64,000 nucleotides of DNA from Paguma larvata (lineage: Eukaryota; Chordata; Mammalia; Carnivora; Viverridae). Below the pieces are notes generated by a model. The model had not been told where the DNA came from and ran no database searches. It was given only the letters and a program-made list of their open reading frames with translations. The position numbers and the translations under genes are program-made. This document shows, in pieces, positions 33,224-45,179 of the stretch (its first letter is position 1; each line of letters starts with the position of its first letter). The stretch is from contig CM057826.1 in the NCBI GenBank assembly GCA_030068075.1, positions 53,649,116 to 53,713,115 of the forward strand, read 5' to 3'.

Positions 33224-34826
33224 GACAATGCTGGAAAGTAGGACTGGAAAGAACATTGAAGGAAGAAAGAGTCTAGACTCAACTTTGCTCCCAATAAGTT
33301 TGTAGTCTTTGGAAAGTCCCTAAATTTTAGTAATCTTTTTTATCAAAAATTGAGGCAGACATTTCCTAATCTCTGATCCATATGTCATATTCCATAATTT
33401 TATGATTCTAGTTACCATTATAATTATTCCTGGTAGTGTACTCAAATTAAATATTCAACATCTTTTTCCACTAGAATTCATTATGAAAAATGGTTGACTA
33501 CTAAAATGTATTGATTGGCATGATGGATTAAAATAACTCGAGATTTATCTTTGAGAAAGAATAGAGGTTTTTTTAATTTTTTAAATATAATATCCCTTAT
33601 ATCATAACAGGACACCTTCCTGCTATTCTTACACATTTCATATAAGGCACTGAGGTTAGCACTGTTTAATAGCCTCCAAGTTACAATTAATGAGCAGTGC
33701 TGAACAATTCCCTATAAGGCCATGAGGTCTCCTTTGACATTGCATTTCTCTGTATAGGAACAACATTTGATTTTTTTTTTCCTTTTTCACACAAGTAACT
33801 CAGTTGCTTAGGGAAAAAAAAATTCCAAAACTCAATATCATCTTAGGCTCAAATGAAGAAGGGCTTGTATACTGCTTACTCTAACTATTAATATCCCAAA
33901 CTAAACTTGTCATACACCCTTAACTAAAGCTGAGGTAGAGAGGTGTGGGGTTTGATCTGTTACTATAGAGAAGTAATATCTGTTGAAGAAAACCAGCTAG
34001 CGGAGGGAAGATTTGAGGCTACCTGGAGATGCATAGTATTATTGACAACCAGGAAAGACAAACTCTTAGTATTGTGCATGGTTTTGCAATGTATAATGAT
34101 TACTAGGCACTCCACCAGCAAGGTAATCTTTAATCCATAGATCTCCAAACATCTTAAATGCATTGATTTATTAAATGTGGCCTCTGCAACAGTAATGTCT
34201 TCAAAATTAAATCACTTAACCTCCTAGTTCAATATTGTTACTGTTATCTGCTGCTATATCTACACGACACTGAAACAAGAAGCCAAGTCAGTCAATTCAT
34301 TTAAAAAAAGTCAAACTTGTTAATTGCATTGTGTCAGATTAGTTAATTGGCATTGTGTCCATCAAATAATGAACTTTCTCGGTGAATTATTATTTTTTCA
34401 GCTGATTGACTTGGCCTGATGTGGGATCTGCCTGTGAGGGTCTTATAATCTATTTTTTCTTTTTTGGTTTTTTGTAACTTTTTAAACTAGGACAGACTTT
34501 TTGCTTTTTATTATCTATGTCTTACAGTAATTAATAACAATGATCTTTTATATATCTTAGGATGATAATGATTAGTGCTGAAAGAGTTAGGTTTTATAAT
34601 GCATTGGTTAAAATTCTAAACCTAAGACCTCAAAAGTCTAAATGATAGAGATAGTCCTCCTTCAGCTTGCATTTTGTTTTGTAATTTTACTGAGCTTTAT
34701 ATTTGAATGATGCAAAACGTCATTGAGTTTTCAAAAGGCACTGCAATTTCCCAATAGATCCAAGAAAATTATCTTATCAGGTTGTAGTGGAAATCTTTGT
34801 ATAAAAATAAGGAAATAGTACACTTC
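33224..34826. other. Unique AT-rich DNA, nothing recognised
   Basis: About 1.6 kb without a named repeat or exon. Overlapping frames on opposite strands near 33943-34163 show no domain. Confidence 0.4.
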
Positions 34827-34835
34827 TGACATTTT

Positions 34836-35018
34836 TTAATGTTTATTTATTTATTTTGGGGTTGGGGCAGAGAGAGAGAGAAGGGGAGAGAGAGAATCCC
34901 AAGCAGGCTGTGCTCAGTGTGGAGCCCAGTGTGGGGCTTGATCTCATGACAGCAAGATTGCAACCTAAGATGATATCAAGATTTGGATCCTTCACAGAGT
35001 GAGCCACCCATGTGCCCC
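34836..35018 (-). mobile_element. Diverged carnivore SINE, antisense
   Basis: Shortened and mutated copy: 'aatgtttatttatttatttt', GA-rich part, 'aatcccaagcaggctgtgct', and head 'gtgagccacccatgtgcccc'. Flanks ctgacattttttaa and ctgatttttaa may be the remains of a duplication. Confidence 0.85.
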
Positions 35019-35598
35019 CTGATTTTTAAGTCACTGTGATGCTAACTATATAACTTCAATGAATGTATAGTATCTTAATAAAAACAAAAAAAATAATATA
35101 TGACACTTAATTTTAACTAGGTAGAAGGATACCCTCTACGAATAATTTATTTTTATTAAAGTAAAAGTAAAAGTAGCATATCCTGGGCTTCTGATTAGGC
35201 TCAATATAACTAATGTTTAGCGAAGGACGTTGATATTGCTACCACCAATGATTCTTATAACTGAAGTTGTACATATGTCCATTCATCGTGAGCTGACAGT
35301 CTCCAAAGATTGATCTTACTAAAACTTGTTAAATAGAACTAAAAGAGATCTCAGGATGTGTGCAATTGTACATCTTAATTTTTAGATCAGGGAAGTCCAT
35401 AGAGGTTATTATTTTGGTCTCTGATGTTTATATTCTGATAATCAGATATTTATTATTAAAAGCCCTCCTACATCTATCAATGATCTGAAGGACTTTACTG
35501 TAATAGAAGTATGACAAAAATTACAGATAAATGATCATATAATAACAGTGATGCTAATTATAGTGTGATGTTGATGATGGTAATAATTTACATTTATG
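35019..35598. other. Unique AT-rich DNA, nothing recognised
   Basis: No repeat or exon that I can name. Confidence 0.4.
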
Positions 35599-35599
35599 G

Positions 35600-35835
35600 A
35601 TAATCTGTATGCAGTACAGCATAGTGTTTAAAAATGTGAGTTCTAGAGTCAGACTATTTTAGTTCAAATTATAGGTTTGTTATTATGACTCAACTAAGCA
35701 TCAACTGTTTTATCTAGAAAAGGGGATTAGACAAAGCATATACCTCATTTGATCACTGAGAAGATTAAAGAATGCAATGCATGTAAAGTTTTGGCAAAGC
35801 ATCTTGTATGTAGAACTTCAATAAAACATTAACAG
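35600..35835 (+). mobile_element. MIR SINE, near full length, sense
   Basis: 'acagcatagtgtttaaaaat', 'gagttctagagtcagactat', 'ctcatttgatcactgagaag' and 'aatgcatgtaaagttttggc' follow MIR from the tRNA-like head to the 3' half. One of the longest MIR copies here. Confidence 0.85.
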
Positions 35836-35844
35836 TCATTTTGT

Positions 35845-35975
35845 GCCAGATATATCAATGATTGAACAAAATGGTTATTATTATTCTCATTTTGCAGTTC
35901 AGGAAACTGAGTCTCAGAGACTTTAAGTAATTTACCCAGGGGAAATAGCTAGTGAATAATAGTGTGATTGTTATC
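35845..35975 (-). mobile_element. MIR SINE, antisense
   Basis: 'ttattattctcattttgcag', 'ttcaggaaactgagtctcag' and 'agactttaagtaatttaccc' match antisense MIR. It lies ~10 bp from a sense MIR, giving an inverted pair. Confidence 0.85.
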
Positions 35976-36368
35976 CCAAACAGTAGAAGATGGCAATTAT
36001 AGAAATTCTTATAACTGCATGTTTAACATCTTTAATGTAATTACCAATGCTTTGTGAAAAGAGACTGCTTGGATTCCTCTAGAAAAAAATAGTGAGGGGA
36101 TGAGTGAAAGGAATGCATAGATTGATCCAACATTCCTATTCTCCTAAACCTTTGGTTTCTTTTCTCTACATTCTAATATAGGCCAACACTGAGTCCATGG
36201 TTCAGTGGACCAACTAGGGGAACTGTGAAAATCATGGCCAACTGTTTATGTTAACACTTCAAATTCAGAATCTCTGGTATGTGTACAGTTATTAATGCAC
36301 TTAGGAAAATATGTAAATCCAATGTTATTTTCTTTCTTCCCTAACCTAGCACTATTGGTATCCACTTA
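35976..36368. other. Unique DNA, nothing recognised
   Basis: No repeat or exon identified. Confidence 0.4.
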
Positions 36369-36401
36369 TAGATAGATAGGTAGGTAGGTAGGAAGATAGA
36401 G

Positions 36402-36430
<29 letters not shown>
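36369..36430 (+). repeat. (GATA)n/(GGTA)n compound microsatellite
   Basis: GATA, then GGTA, then about eight GATA units with small interruptions; likely variable between individuals. Confidence 0.95.
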
Positions 36431-36432
<2 letters not shown>

Positions 36433-38079
36433 CTCATGTTTCAAAATACTGAAATCTATCTCATGTATACAGTAGCTTTTTTTGTGTAGGTCTTTGTAAT
36501 TCTTTCCTGAAATTATTCTGAAATCTGATTCTAGTCAAGCATCTGGAAGCAAAGTTGGGTACTAGTATTGGATACTGAAAGAATTATCATTTTCTTGAAG
36601 GAGCACTGCCTCAAATTAGCTCATTGTAGACATTCAAGCAATATACATTGTCTCTTCAGATAGGAGATTCAGGAGAGCTGTATCTACCAGTAAGGAAAGT
36701 CCTTTGACATTTAGAGAGTCAAGGTACTCATATTCATCTGCATCTATACAAATATCTCCATTTCAACCCATAAGTCCTACCATTTTCCAAACACTCTCCT
36801 AGCTTTCATATGAGACCCGGTGCATCCATAAATTCAATTGATTTTCGAACCTGAAGAATTAATTGTTAGCTCTTTTTTTTTCCAGATATATCTGTTCTAT
36901 GGCTATAAAAGGATAGACTTTTTAAAAGGAAATTATAGAAGTTCTATGGCTTTCTGACCATCTCTTAAGCTGAAAATTCAAAGTGCTGATCTTGACATTT
37001 CCTTCCTGAATGCTCTCCAGGACAATCAGAATTAGCCATGCTACTTTACAATTAGTTCTTGAGTGCCTCACACCCTACATAATATTGTATTGCTTCATTT
37101 AAGTCTTATACAGGTAAAAATTTAAATAGCTCTTTGACACTATATGCTGTGGAACATCACTATCCTATTTTCTGCTCTTCATTAGTAGGGATTCCTTCAA
37201 CACTAACCGTTAAAGATTAACTATCCTACATCACCATTTTTGAAGCTCTTTTTTCTGGAATTACTTTTGTTAGCAAATGGTGTATTTGAGATTGATCATA
37301 ACAAGACCATAAACCCCTCTAATTATTCCTAGAAGGATGCATGGGATATAATACAATAAATTGGGCGCTATATAACCAATGGACAAAATAGAGAATCTAA
37401 GGTCAGGGAATTGCTAATATCTCATATTTGCTACTAAATTTCATTTTCATTTTTATCCAGAGAGTGAAGAGATTGCAGAAGCTAAAGCAATGATCACTAT
37501 TGCTTAGGGCTTAGAAAAAGGTGATTTGCTAAGAGGTTCCTGCAACTTTTTACAAAATTTGAATCCACTCACCCGCTTATTGTTGCTGGAGTAGCAATAA
37601 TATGATGAGTGCCTGTCTTTCATCTTTCAGTCTAATTTGTATGAATTTCATCGGTAGAAGATAAGCTAGATATCTGCTTCCCAAGTATCCCCAGATGGGT
37701 TATAAGTGGGTCATACTATATTACATGTAGTCTTCAACTCTTAGTATACTGCCTATCAATTGGTTTAAAAAATGCTTACTACTCACTAGGTGTTGCCATT
37801 GTAAATCTTTATCAGTAGTATCACACATAATTAACCATAGCTGTGATAAGTACATACAACTACTGTAGTATAAAGATACTCAAAGTATGCCACAAATAAA
37901 TTGGTTAATTAAAGCCCTTTGCTCTTGTAGCAGTGATTTCTAACTTCCCTCTGGCTGAGAATTCTCTGATTTCTCATTCCAATGTAATGCAATATCCTTT
38001 TTTAATTTCTGAAGACATAGAAATGAGAGTCCTTTAAAACTGGTTTTCCAAAGATAAAATCATGGAATAATGACCACTT
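36431..38079. other. Unique DNA, nothing recognised
   Basis: About 1.6 kb without a named repeat or exon. Confidence 0.4.
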
Positions 38080-38260
38080 TACACACATAATCAATTTAAT
38101 TTCTCACAACAGTATTATGAGGCAGACATTTCAAGTGCCTCCCTTTTACAGGTAGATAAATTGTGGACCACTTGAATTGAGCACCAGGTAAAAACTCAGT
38201 TATTAAACAGTCCAGCTATGGACTCTGAACTCCCAACTGCTACATGATGTTGCTTCTCAG
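38080..38260 (-). mobile_element. MIR SINE, antisense
   Basis: 'ttaatttctcacaacagtat' and 'tatgaggcagacatttcaag' then 'cccttttacaggtagataaa' match antisense MIR in order, followed by a decayed core. Confidence 0.75.
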
Positions 38261-38337
38261 AGTACAGATAGGATTACATCTCCGGACTTGTAGCATCAAA
38301 TCTTGTTTTCTCCCAGAATATAGAATAAATCTCATTC

Positions 38338-38380
38338 TTCTCTCTCCCTTTCTCTCTCTCCTTCTCTCTCTCTCTCTAAC
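38338..38380 (+). repeat. CT-rich low-complexity run
   Basis: Imperfect (CT)n stretch, 38338-38380. Confidence 0.85.
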
Positions 38381-38490
38381 TCTCTACTAAAGCATCCTTT
38401 CCTATTCTCATTCTTAACTTTGTAAAGCCTTCCCACCTTCCTTCTGGGCATTCAAATTTTTTTCCTCCTCTCAGCCATTTTTCAGTTTTT

Positions 38491-38711
38491 TGGTTTTTTT
38501 TAAATTTTTTTTTAATGTTTATTTTTGAGACAGAGAGAGACAGAACATGAGCAGGGGAGGGGCAGAGAGAGAGGGAGACACAGAATCTGAAGCAGGCTCC
38601 AGGCTCCGAGCTGTCATCACAGAGCCCGACGCGGGGCTCAAACTCACAGACCCCGAGATCATGACCCGAGCTGAAGTCGGCCACCTAACCGACTGAGCCA
38701 CCCAGGCGCCC
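38491..38711 (-). mobile_element. Young carnivore SINE, antisense
   Basis: Close to my recollection of the feliform consensus, with several CpG sites kept (GCGGGGC, CCCGAGATC, GGCGCC). A perfect 16 bp duplication, ccatttttcagttttt, lies at 38475-38490 and 38712-38727. Both facts point to recent insertion. Confidence 0.95.
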
Positions 38712-38727
38712 CCATTTTTCAGTTTTT

Positions 38728-39092
38728 ATTAGATTCTTTGTTCATTCCTGTCCTGGCCAAACAGTATGATCAGAAAACTATTATGTATTTATTTCCATTT
38801 CCTCAAACATAAATATATACAACATAAAGTAATAATAACACAAATAATAAAGACATTTATCAGTTAGAAAAAAAATACTCCTTTTAAGGTCTTCTTTGCA
38901 CATTATAAAGAAGTAGCTGGAAGTTGCAGGTTAGTCATATATATTCATCAGAGAGGATCTGAACTTGAAAGTAATAAAATAGAATTTTTAAACTTTATTT
39001 CATAACTCAGTCATGCCCATTAATTTAGATTGACTTTTCCCTAATTAATATAAATTAACTGAACCATACTTAACTCTCCCCGTAGGTATGTA

Positions 39093-39093
<1 letters not shown>
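38728..39093. other. Unique AT-rich DNA
   Basis: No repeat or exon seen. Confidence 0.4.

Positions 39094-39129
<36 letters not shown>
39094..39129 (+). repeat. (AC)n microsatellite
   Basis: About 17 perfect AC units. Confidence 0.95.
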
Positions 39130-39130
<1 letters not shown>

Positions 39131-41639
39131 TAACGAACAAATTTTATGCAGATACAATTGCAATAGTTTCCCTTGTCTTAATCTTTCTCTGGCAATATTG
39201 CTTTCTCCATCCATTTAAATAACTCCTTTAACTGTGCAATGTTGATTACATTCAAAGAATTAACTGAAGAAAGTCACCAACATTAAAGAAAATGGCACTC
39301 AATCGCTTATTGAAGTTATTGCTCAAAAGCTATATTTTTTTTCTGTAAATACACATAGAAATTATCCCCAGAGGATGTAACTCAAATTAGTCAGCTCCAA
39401 AGGGTTAACACGAGCACCATCAAGCCACTCCTTTACCTGGCAAATAATATCACTCTTCAGCATATGTCACTTGCACAACTTTTCAACTCTTTCCTTCCTA
39501 AGGTAATAGGCCCAGAAGCTGGATGCTGCTGCGCTTTGGCACCTGTCATTTTGACATTTCATGCTTTCTTTAGAAAAGAGAAGTTGGTAGAATGTGAGAA
39601 AAGTGGAACTTTGACAGGTTGTCAGAATATCTTGCAGCACAAACCAACCTGCCAGCCAGCCTGTTTTCTGGTATATTTCAAAGTCTCCTAGCAAACGAAC
39701 TACAGTTACTGACTGAAGAACTTCTTAAATAGGAAGTTTCCTTACTTTTTACAAGATTGAAATTAAATAATCTTTCCCTGAATTGGTTTAAATTTTAAGT
39801 GGCTTACTTACAGTTGCATATCAAATAAAATATGACTTGGATAAGCCAAAATTGATAAAATGTAACTGAACTGTTTCTTTTATCTGACATTAATATTCTT
39901 TGAGGATGGGCGTCTATAAGTCCAAAGTAATTAATTAAATGACGCTGAGTTTGCAACCAGTGAATAGTTAGTGTCTTGTTCAAAACTGAAAGGTTTTGGC
40001 ATGCAGGCACCAGCAAGGGAGCAAGGAAAAAAAATAGGTCAGTAACTATGACTTTAAGAATACTAACAACAAATGGAGTAAGAATGTAGGTTAGCTGTGA
40101 TAAGCTATGGGAAATGGTCATGCAGACAAATGGCCCGTATAAAATATACTAGTGAGGCGAGATTTCCTACTAACTTCACTTCGATTGTGAATGTTTGCAG
40201 ATGCACAGTTTAGCCCAGAAAGAAAAACAAATACTACAATATTATAAAGTCAAATTATTGAGGATAAAAGTGATTTTTATGTGAACTTAATACCAAAAAC
40301 AAAAATAAATAAATAAATGAGAAAGAAGAAAATTACTCTCCTAGTATTCCTGTTATAAAATTTTCAGAGAAGTCTTACTCTTAAAATCACTTTTTCCGGT
40401 TCTCCTCCCCATCACAAGTTAGTAACTATAAATCAGCATGTAGTTCATTCTGGTATGATTTATATGCCTTTCTCCATATACCTTTGAAACTACTCCTATA
40501 AAAAAAAAGTAGTTCGTTTTTGCTTAATTGAGATTTTATGGCATCTAGGGTCTATTGCCAACAGTTAATGTTCATCTAACTTTTGTAATAAACCTTTAAT
40601 CTGTGACTTTTTTAAAATAACACTCATTGTTAAATCACTGAATTGTATTTAATACAGTTTCTATCTGTATGACCAAGTGCACACCCCTAAGTGATATATC
40701 CTCTTTTTCTTTCTGACACAAGATATAACAGATATAATGACCTGTCCCACATATACTGACTTCTGAGGGAATTTTTCTGAAACACAACTACTGTCTAAAT
40801 GATTCTGTTCTACATTGTGAGACTTCCCCAGCACATTATTTAGCAAAAGGGAGGATCATTGTGCAAAGGCTAGCCCAAGACCTCCTTGATTAAAAAAGAA
40901 AAAAAATGGCTGGCTCCCATAGATATTTTCTCTTTCTCTCTCTGGAGAATTTGCAAGGTAGAAATGGAGTGTTAGAGTATAATCAATGAGAATTCCTTGA
41001 TTTTGAGTTGGAGCTGGCCAGGCAAACTAAATATCCATGTTTTGAAAGATCAGTAATAGCATTGGAGGTAGGCTAATCAATGGGTAGCTAATCATTTAGC
41101 AGATAGAGGATATGTGCAGATAAAAGCAGAGATGCATGACCCAAAACTTCTGCTCTCCAGGGTCCTGACAAATTTTGACAAGTCTATTCTTATCATAAGT
41201 ATATTTTTCCTGAACTTGAGTGGAGCAGTTCCTTAATACCAATAAAACTCTGCTTATAATAGGCCATTCTAAGCAAATGTGAACGTGTCCATAAAAATCA
41301 TTATCCTTTCCATTTAAAGATTATATTTTTAAACATTTTGCTGTTCATTCACATAATGGCAAAATCTGGTGCATTTGCCTAAATCCTTTCAATCCTGTTC
41401 ATATATATTAACCTGTCACCTGGAGAGCCTTTTTTTTTTCTTTTATCTTTCTCTTTTAATTTTTAAATTAACTGTCTCTTTTGCTGCCTCTTTTCTGTTG
41501 GTGGTTAGGCATTGCATTTTCTTTTTCAGGATCATTCACTCCATCTCTTACATCTCTATGTATTTTTAACTCTGTTGCTTGTTTGTCATTTTTCTATTTC
41601 TTTAATGAGGAGTATATATGTCACAAAGACCCAGGCGGT
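39130..41639. other. Unique DNA, longest unassigned stretch before the LTRs
   Basis: About 2.5 kb with no repeat family that I recognise. Mirror frames of 75 codons at 39464-39694 lie on opposite strands and show no domain, so neither is called as a gene. Confidence 0.45.
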
Positions 41640-41850
41640 GATTCAGGGTATACAGATTTTAATCCTTCTTATAAATAGGGGACCTGGGAAAATCACTTTA
41701 CTTTTTGCATGCCAGTTTTCTCATCTAGAAAAACCTAATAATATTACTAACTCATAATTTGTTATGAAGTTTAAATGGAATTGCACACATGAAATTTCTT
41801 GACACAATACCTGGAAACTGGCAGATGTCTAATAACATATGAGTAATTTA
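41640..41850 (+). mobile_element. MIR SINE, sense
   Basis: 'gacctgggaaaatcacttta', 'gccagttttctcatctagaa', 'ttgttatgaagtttaaatgg' and 'ggcagatgtctaataacata' follow MIR through its 3' half. Confidence 0.75.
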
Positions 41851-41869
41851 GACCTAGAAGTAATTTAGG

Positions 41870-42540
41870 CTCCTAGAAGTTGGGAGCCATTTTGGGCTCA
41901 CAGGTTGAGACACTTCCCTGTGGAGAAAAGTGGTTGCAGCAAAGCTCTCTCCAGCCAAAATGGCGGGCTTGAATTTCTTGAGCTACTCTCCTTGGCCCCA
42001 AGGAATGTAATGCTCTTTTGTTTTATGGCATTTAGATAAAAGGGAAGGACCTGGAGCACATGCTTTGATGGATTACATCTGAATGAGAGTAGCCTGGCCA
42101 GAAGTAACCTTAAAGTTGCATCTTGGGGATGGGTTGCACCTCCCCCATAGTAGTGGGAAGAATAGGCAGAATGACCCCTGGCTTGTTTATAGGTAATTAA
42201 TATTAAGGCCTTAGGAAACACCCTGTTCTCTCTCCCCACCCTAAATTTATATGTTAAGTATCCTGAAACCAACATACAGGATTAAGGAAGTTGTGCCTTG
42301 CTGGTAGAAAGCAGCAAGATCAGACTATGTAATGTCACTCAATACCTTTTAAATAAAGACACTGAGACCAGCAGGGTGGGGATGCCAGAACTGCCAGGGC
42401 TGCCTGCTTGGTCATCAGATTACATCTCTCTTGTGGCTCTCTCATTTCCTTTCGCCTGACCGTCCATCCTTCGGGGACCCTTGGATTCACTAGAACTGGA
42501 CCTCGGCATAGAGTCCTTGTTCAATCTTTAGGTATATCCT
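41870..42540 (+). mobile_element. Solo LTR of an endogenous gammaretrovirus-like element
   Basis: A ~650 bp block with U3-like sequence (from about 41880), an AATAAA polyadenylation signal at 42352-42357, and a C/T-rich U5-like part with 'tcctttcgcctgaccgtcca' and 'ggacccttggattcactaga' of the kind seen in class I ERVs. There is no primer-binding site or gag/pol/env sequence after it, so it is a solo LTR left by recombination. The ends and the short target duplication could not be fixed. Confidence 0.65.
42352..42357 (+). promoter_or_regulatory. LTR polyadenylation signal
   Basis: AATAAA placed between U3-like and U5-like parts of the solo LTR, as expected near the R region. Confidence 0.6.
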
Positions 42541-42714
42541 CCGAGAACATTGTACTTTCAATATTGTCCTCCAATTAATAAGCATAAGCCATTAATATGT
42601 ATCTATAGAGCACCAATAATTAATTGTTATATTCATAAAATGTCATACTTTAAAATTTTCCATTGCAATTGCTGTCTCTTAGAAAATGTTTATTTAATTG
42701 GTAATAGCATACAA

Positions 42715-42860
42715 TTTACATTAAATACTTCTTATGTTCTAGAAACTTCATTTTCAATATACTCCCAACACCTGTGGTTGTCTCATCATTCCTATGTTGC
42801 CAATAAGAAAACTGAGGCAACAACAGTTGAGATAGTTGGCCCAAGTATGACTAAATGTGA
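42715..42860 (-). mobile_element. MIR SINE, antisense
   Basis: 'cttatgttctagaaacttca', 'gttgccaataagaaaactga' and 'ggcaacaacagttgagatag' resemble antisense MIR. Confidence 0.6.
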
Positions 42861-42981
42861 GTATCAACATCCAAATAAATTCTGGTGAGTTTGATTTAAG
42901 AGCTGAAATTTGAACCACTCATGTCCCTGCTGGTTTGCTTTTCCACATTTTATCCTTCCATCATAGTCCACACTGTATCTT

Positions 42982-43049
42982 ACTTCCCAAAGCTTTTTGT
43001 TTGTATTTCTATACAAAATACTTCCCAAAGCTTTTTGTCTGTATTTCTT
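42982..43049 (+). repeat. 38 bp tandem duplication
   Basis: The block beginning 'acttcccaaagctttttgt' occurs at 42982 and again at 43020, with one substitution (TTTGTATT versus TCTGTATT) before the copies diverge. A local slippage or repair duplication. Confidence 0.9.
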
Positions 43050-43419
43050 ATATGTTTTAGTCAGGTCTCCCTAAATAGACTATGTAGAACTTCAGGGAAG
43101 AGGTCACATTTTAAATGTCTATATAATTTTACTTTGGCAGTAAACCAATAGAAAGAAGTATGACATGTATCTGGTAGATTTATCTGTAGTATATTGTTCC
43201 TAGATGACTAATGTGGTATGTGGTAGGAACATATGAGGAGTGCAATCATGGAAGGTATTAAAAGACTGTAAAAAAAGTCTATATAAGTAGAGTTTTCAAT
43301 ATCCCTACTCTCTGTATATTGTCTTTTTAGAAAAATAGGCATGGACAGTGAATGCCTTTTCTTCACTTTCTTGCCATTATTGTTCATCATGTCCTCTATC
43401 TGTTGCCCAAAGACTTCCT

Positions 43420-43450
<31 letters not shown>

Positions 43451-44610
43451 TTTCCAGCCAGCTGCATATTTTAGGTATGCTCAAGTCCTTTACAGCCCTG
43501 CTTCTGCAGTTTGTCTGTATATCTTCAGTTAGTTTTCATGCCACAAGTTGCTTACACATGTGCATCATTGTGGAGTTCCTACAGCAGAATAAGGAATAGA
43601 CCAAACTGAAATGACTATAAAGAAAAGTCTTAGAAAATAATGTCTGAAAACAGGCAAAATACAGGCAATTATGATGTCTAGAGGTTCAATCTGGTGGTTG
43701 GAGGCTGGCAACAGGTTTTAGTGATTATCTCTACTTCAACTAAAAAAAGGGTAATAGAACATGCAGATTGACTTCTCTGGTCCCACTAGTAAAGAATAAC
43801 AATGTAACCCATAGGGACTGAGAACTGGAGTAAGTTATGTAGGAAGGCAGGGTGTCCAGCTACCACGGAAGGGGTTTAGAGAACAAGACTGTTTTTGGAC
43901 AGGGACTCAGAGAAGAGGCAGGCTAATCAGGTAGAAGCAAAGAATTACATAGATCAAGTCATGTGGACAATAACAATTCTGGAGTAATAATATAATCTAA
44001 GAACCATTGAATCCAAAATCTAGCAATTGTGGAGTCTAATGTAATCTAGGACTCATTGTTCATTTAGAGCATCCAGGATGGAGGGGATAAGAGGTGAGAA
44101 ACAAGGATGTGTGAGGAGGAAATTGTTCACATGAGTACGTGAGCGCAGATACTCATGTATCTATAGGAAAACTCTATTGAGCCAAGATGTAAAGTACATG
44201 ATAATTGCAAATTTCTTAAAATAGTGGGTTTGTGAGACTTATGATATATGTAATTTCTTGCCTCTGAGAGGGCTGAATAACTCTTCCTTCAGATAGAGTC
44301 ACTAGTGACTTAACTCTAAGAATATTAGGTAGAATATATCAGGAGAAATTATCATGGTAGTTCACATAAAGACATCTAACATGAATTCTTAGAGCATCTT
44401 GCAGCCTCTAAAATAGTTTCCTGTCAGAGTGGAGGGAAAGTTGACTTCCTTTGCAAATATATGTTTTTTCATTTTTAAAAATTTCTTAGGTCGAATTGAT
44501 AAAAATTGTGCATGACTTTTATTAAATATTTCAAGCTAGGAGATATATAGACCAATACATTTCTGCATTTTTCTACAGAATTCTATACTCTACTATATTC
44601 TATGCCCATA
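43050..44610. other. Unique DNA with a TTTTG run
   Basis: No gene or named repeat. A (TTTTG)3 run with a T-tract lies at about 43421-43456. Confidence 0.4.
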
Positions 44611-44677
44611 TAAGAAAGGGAAGATTGAATAGATTAATTGAATCTAATTCAATTAATAAGATTGAATAAGAAAGGGA
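44611..44677. repeat. Palindrome flanked by direct repeats
   Basis: Perfect 11 bp inverted repeat: attaattgaat (44633-44643), loop CTA, attcaattaat (44647-44657). Around it the 11-mer taagaaaggga (44611-44621 and 44667-44677) and the 10-mer aagattgaat (44621-44630 and 44658-44667) are duplicated. Confidence 0.9.
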
Positions 44678-44711
44678 AACGACTAAATAATTTATGTGTC
44701 CTAAAGACTAC

Positions 44712-44734
44712 ATAGATAGATAGAAGATAGACAG

Positions 44735-44768
<34 letters not shown>
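44712..44768 (+). repeat. (GATA)n microsatellite
   Basis: GATA units with two AGAC/AGAA interruptions, then about eight clean units. Confidence 0.94.
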
Positions 44769-45179
44769 CAGATATCAAATTCATCTTAACTCAATGATTG
44801 TAATATCATAGCATGAAAATATCTGAGTTCTAATTTGATGTCCTCATCCTGAAAACTACCACACTCTTGTCATCCCAAATAGAAACTTATTAGACTCCTT
44901 TATCTGTTACTTCATTTCCAAAGTATCTATAACTTCTGCACTTTCTTTCTCTCCTTTCATTCAATTCAGGGATGAATGTTAAATTTTGGTTTTAAGAGCC
45001 ACTTAAACCATATCATACCAAAAAGTTAACTTTCATGTACTTTACACTTCATTTTCATTTGTGTCTGTTAGAGTCAGTACCAAAGAAACATTTTTACTCG
45101 ATGTTTGCAATATTGTGATTTATAAGAAATATTCATTTGGACATTCAAATAACCAAAATATATTCTCCATATATCTCCT
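44769..45179. other. Unique DNA, nothing recognised
   Basis: No repeat or exon seen before the LTR. Confidence 0.4.

Noticed and set aside
36369..36430. Regularly spaced short repeats resembling an array
   Set aside because: Simple GATA/GGTA microsatellite with no spacers, in a mammalian genome; not a CRISPR array.
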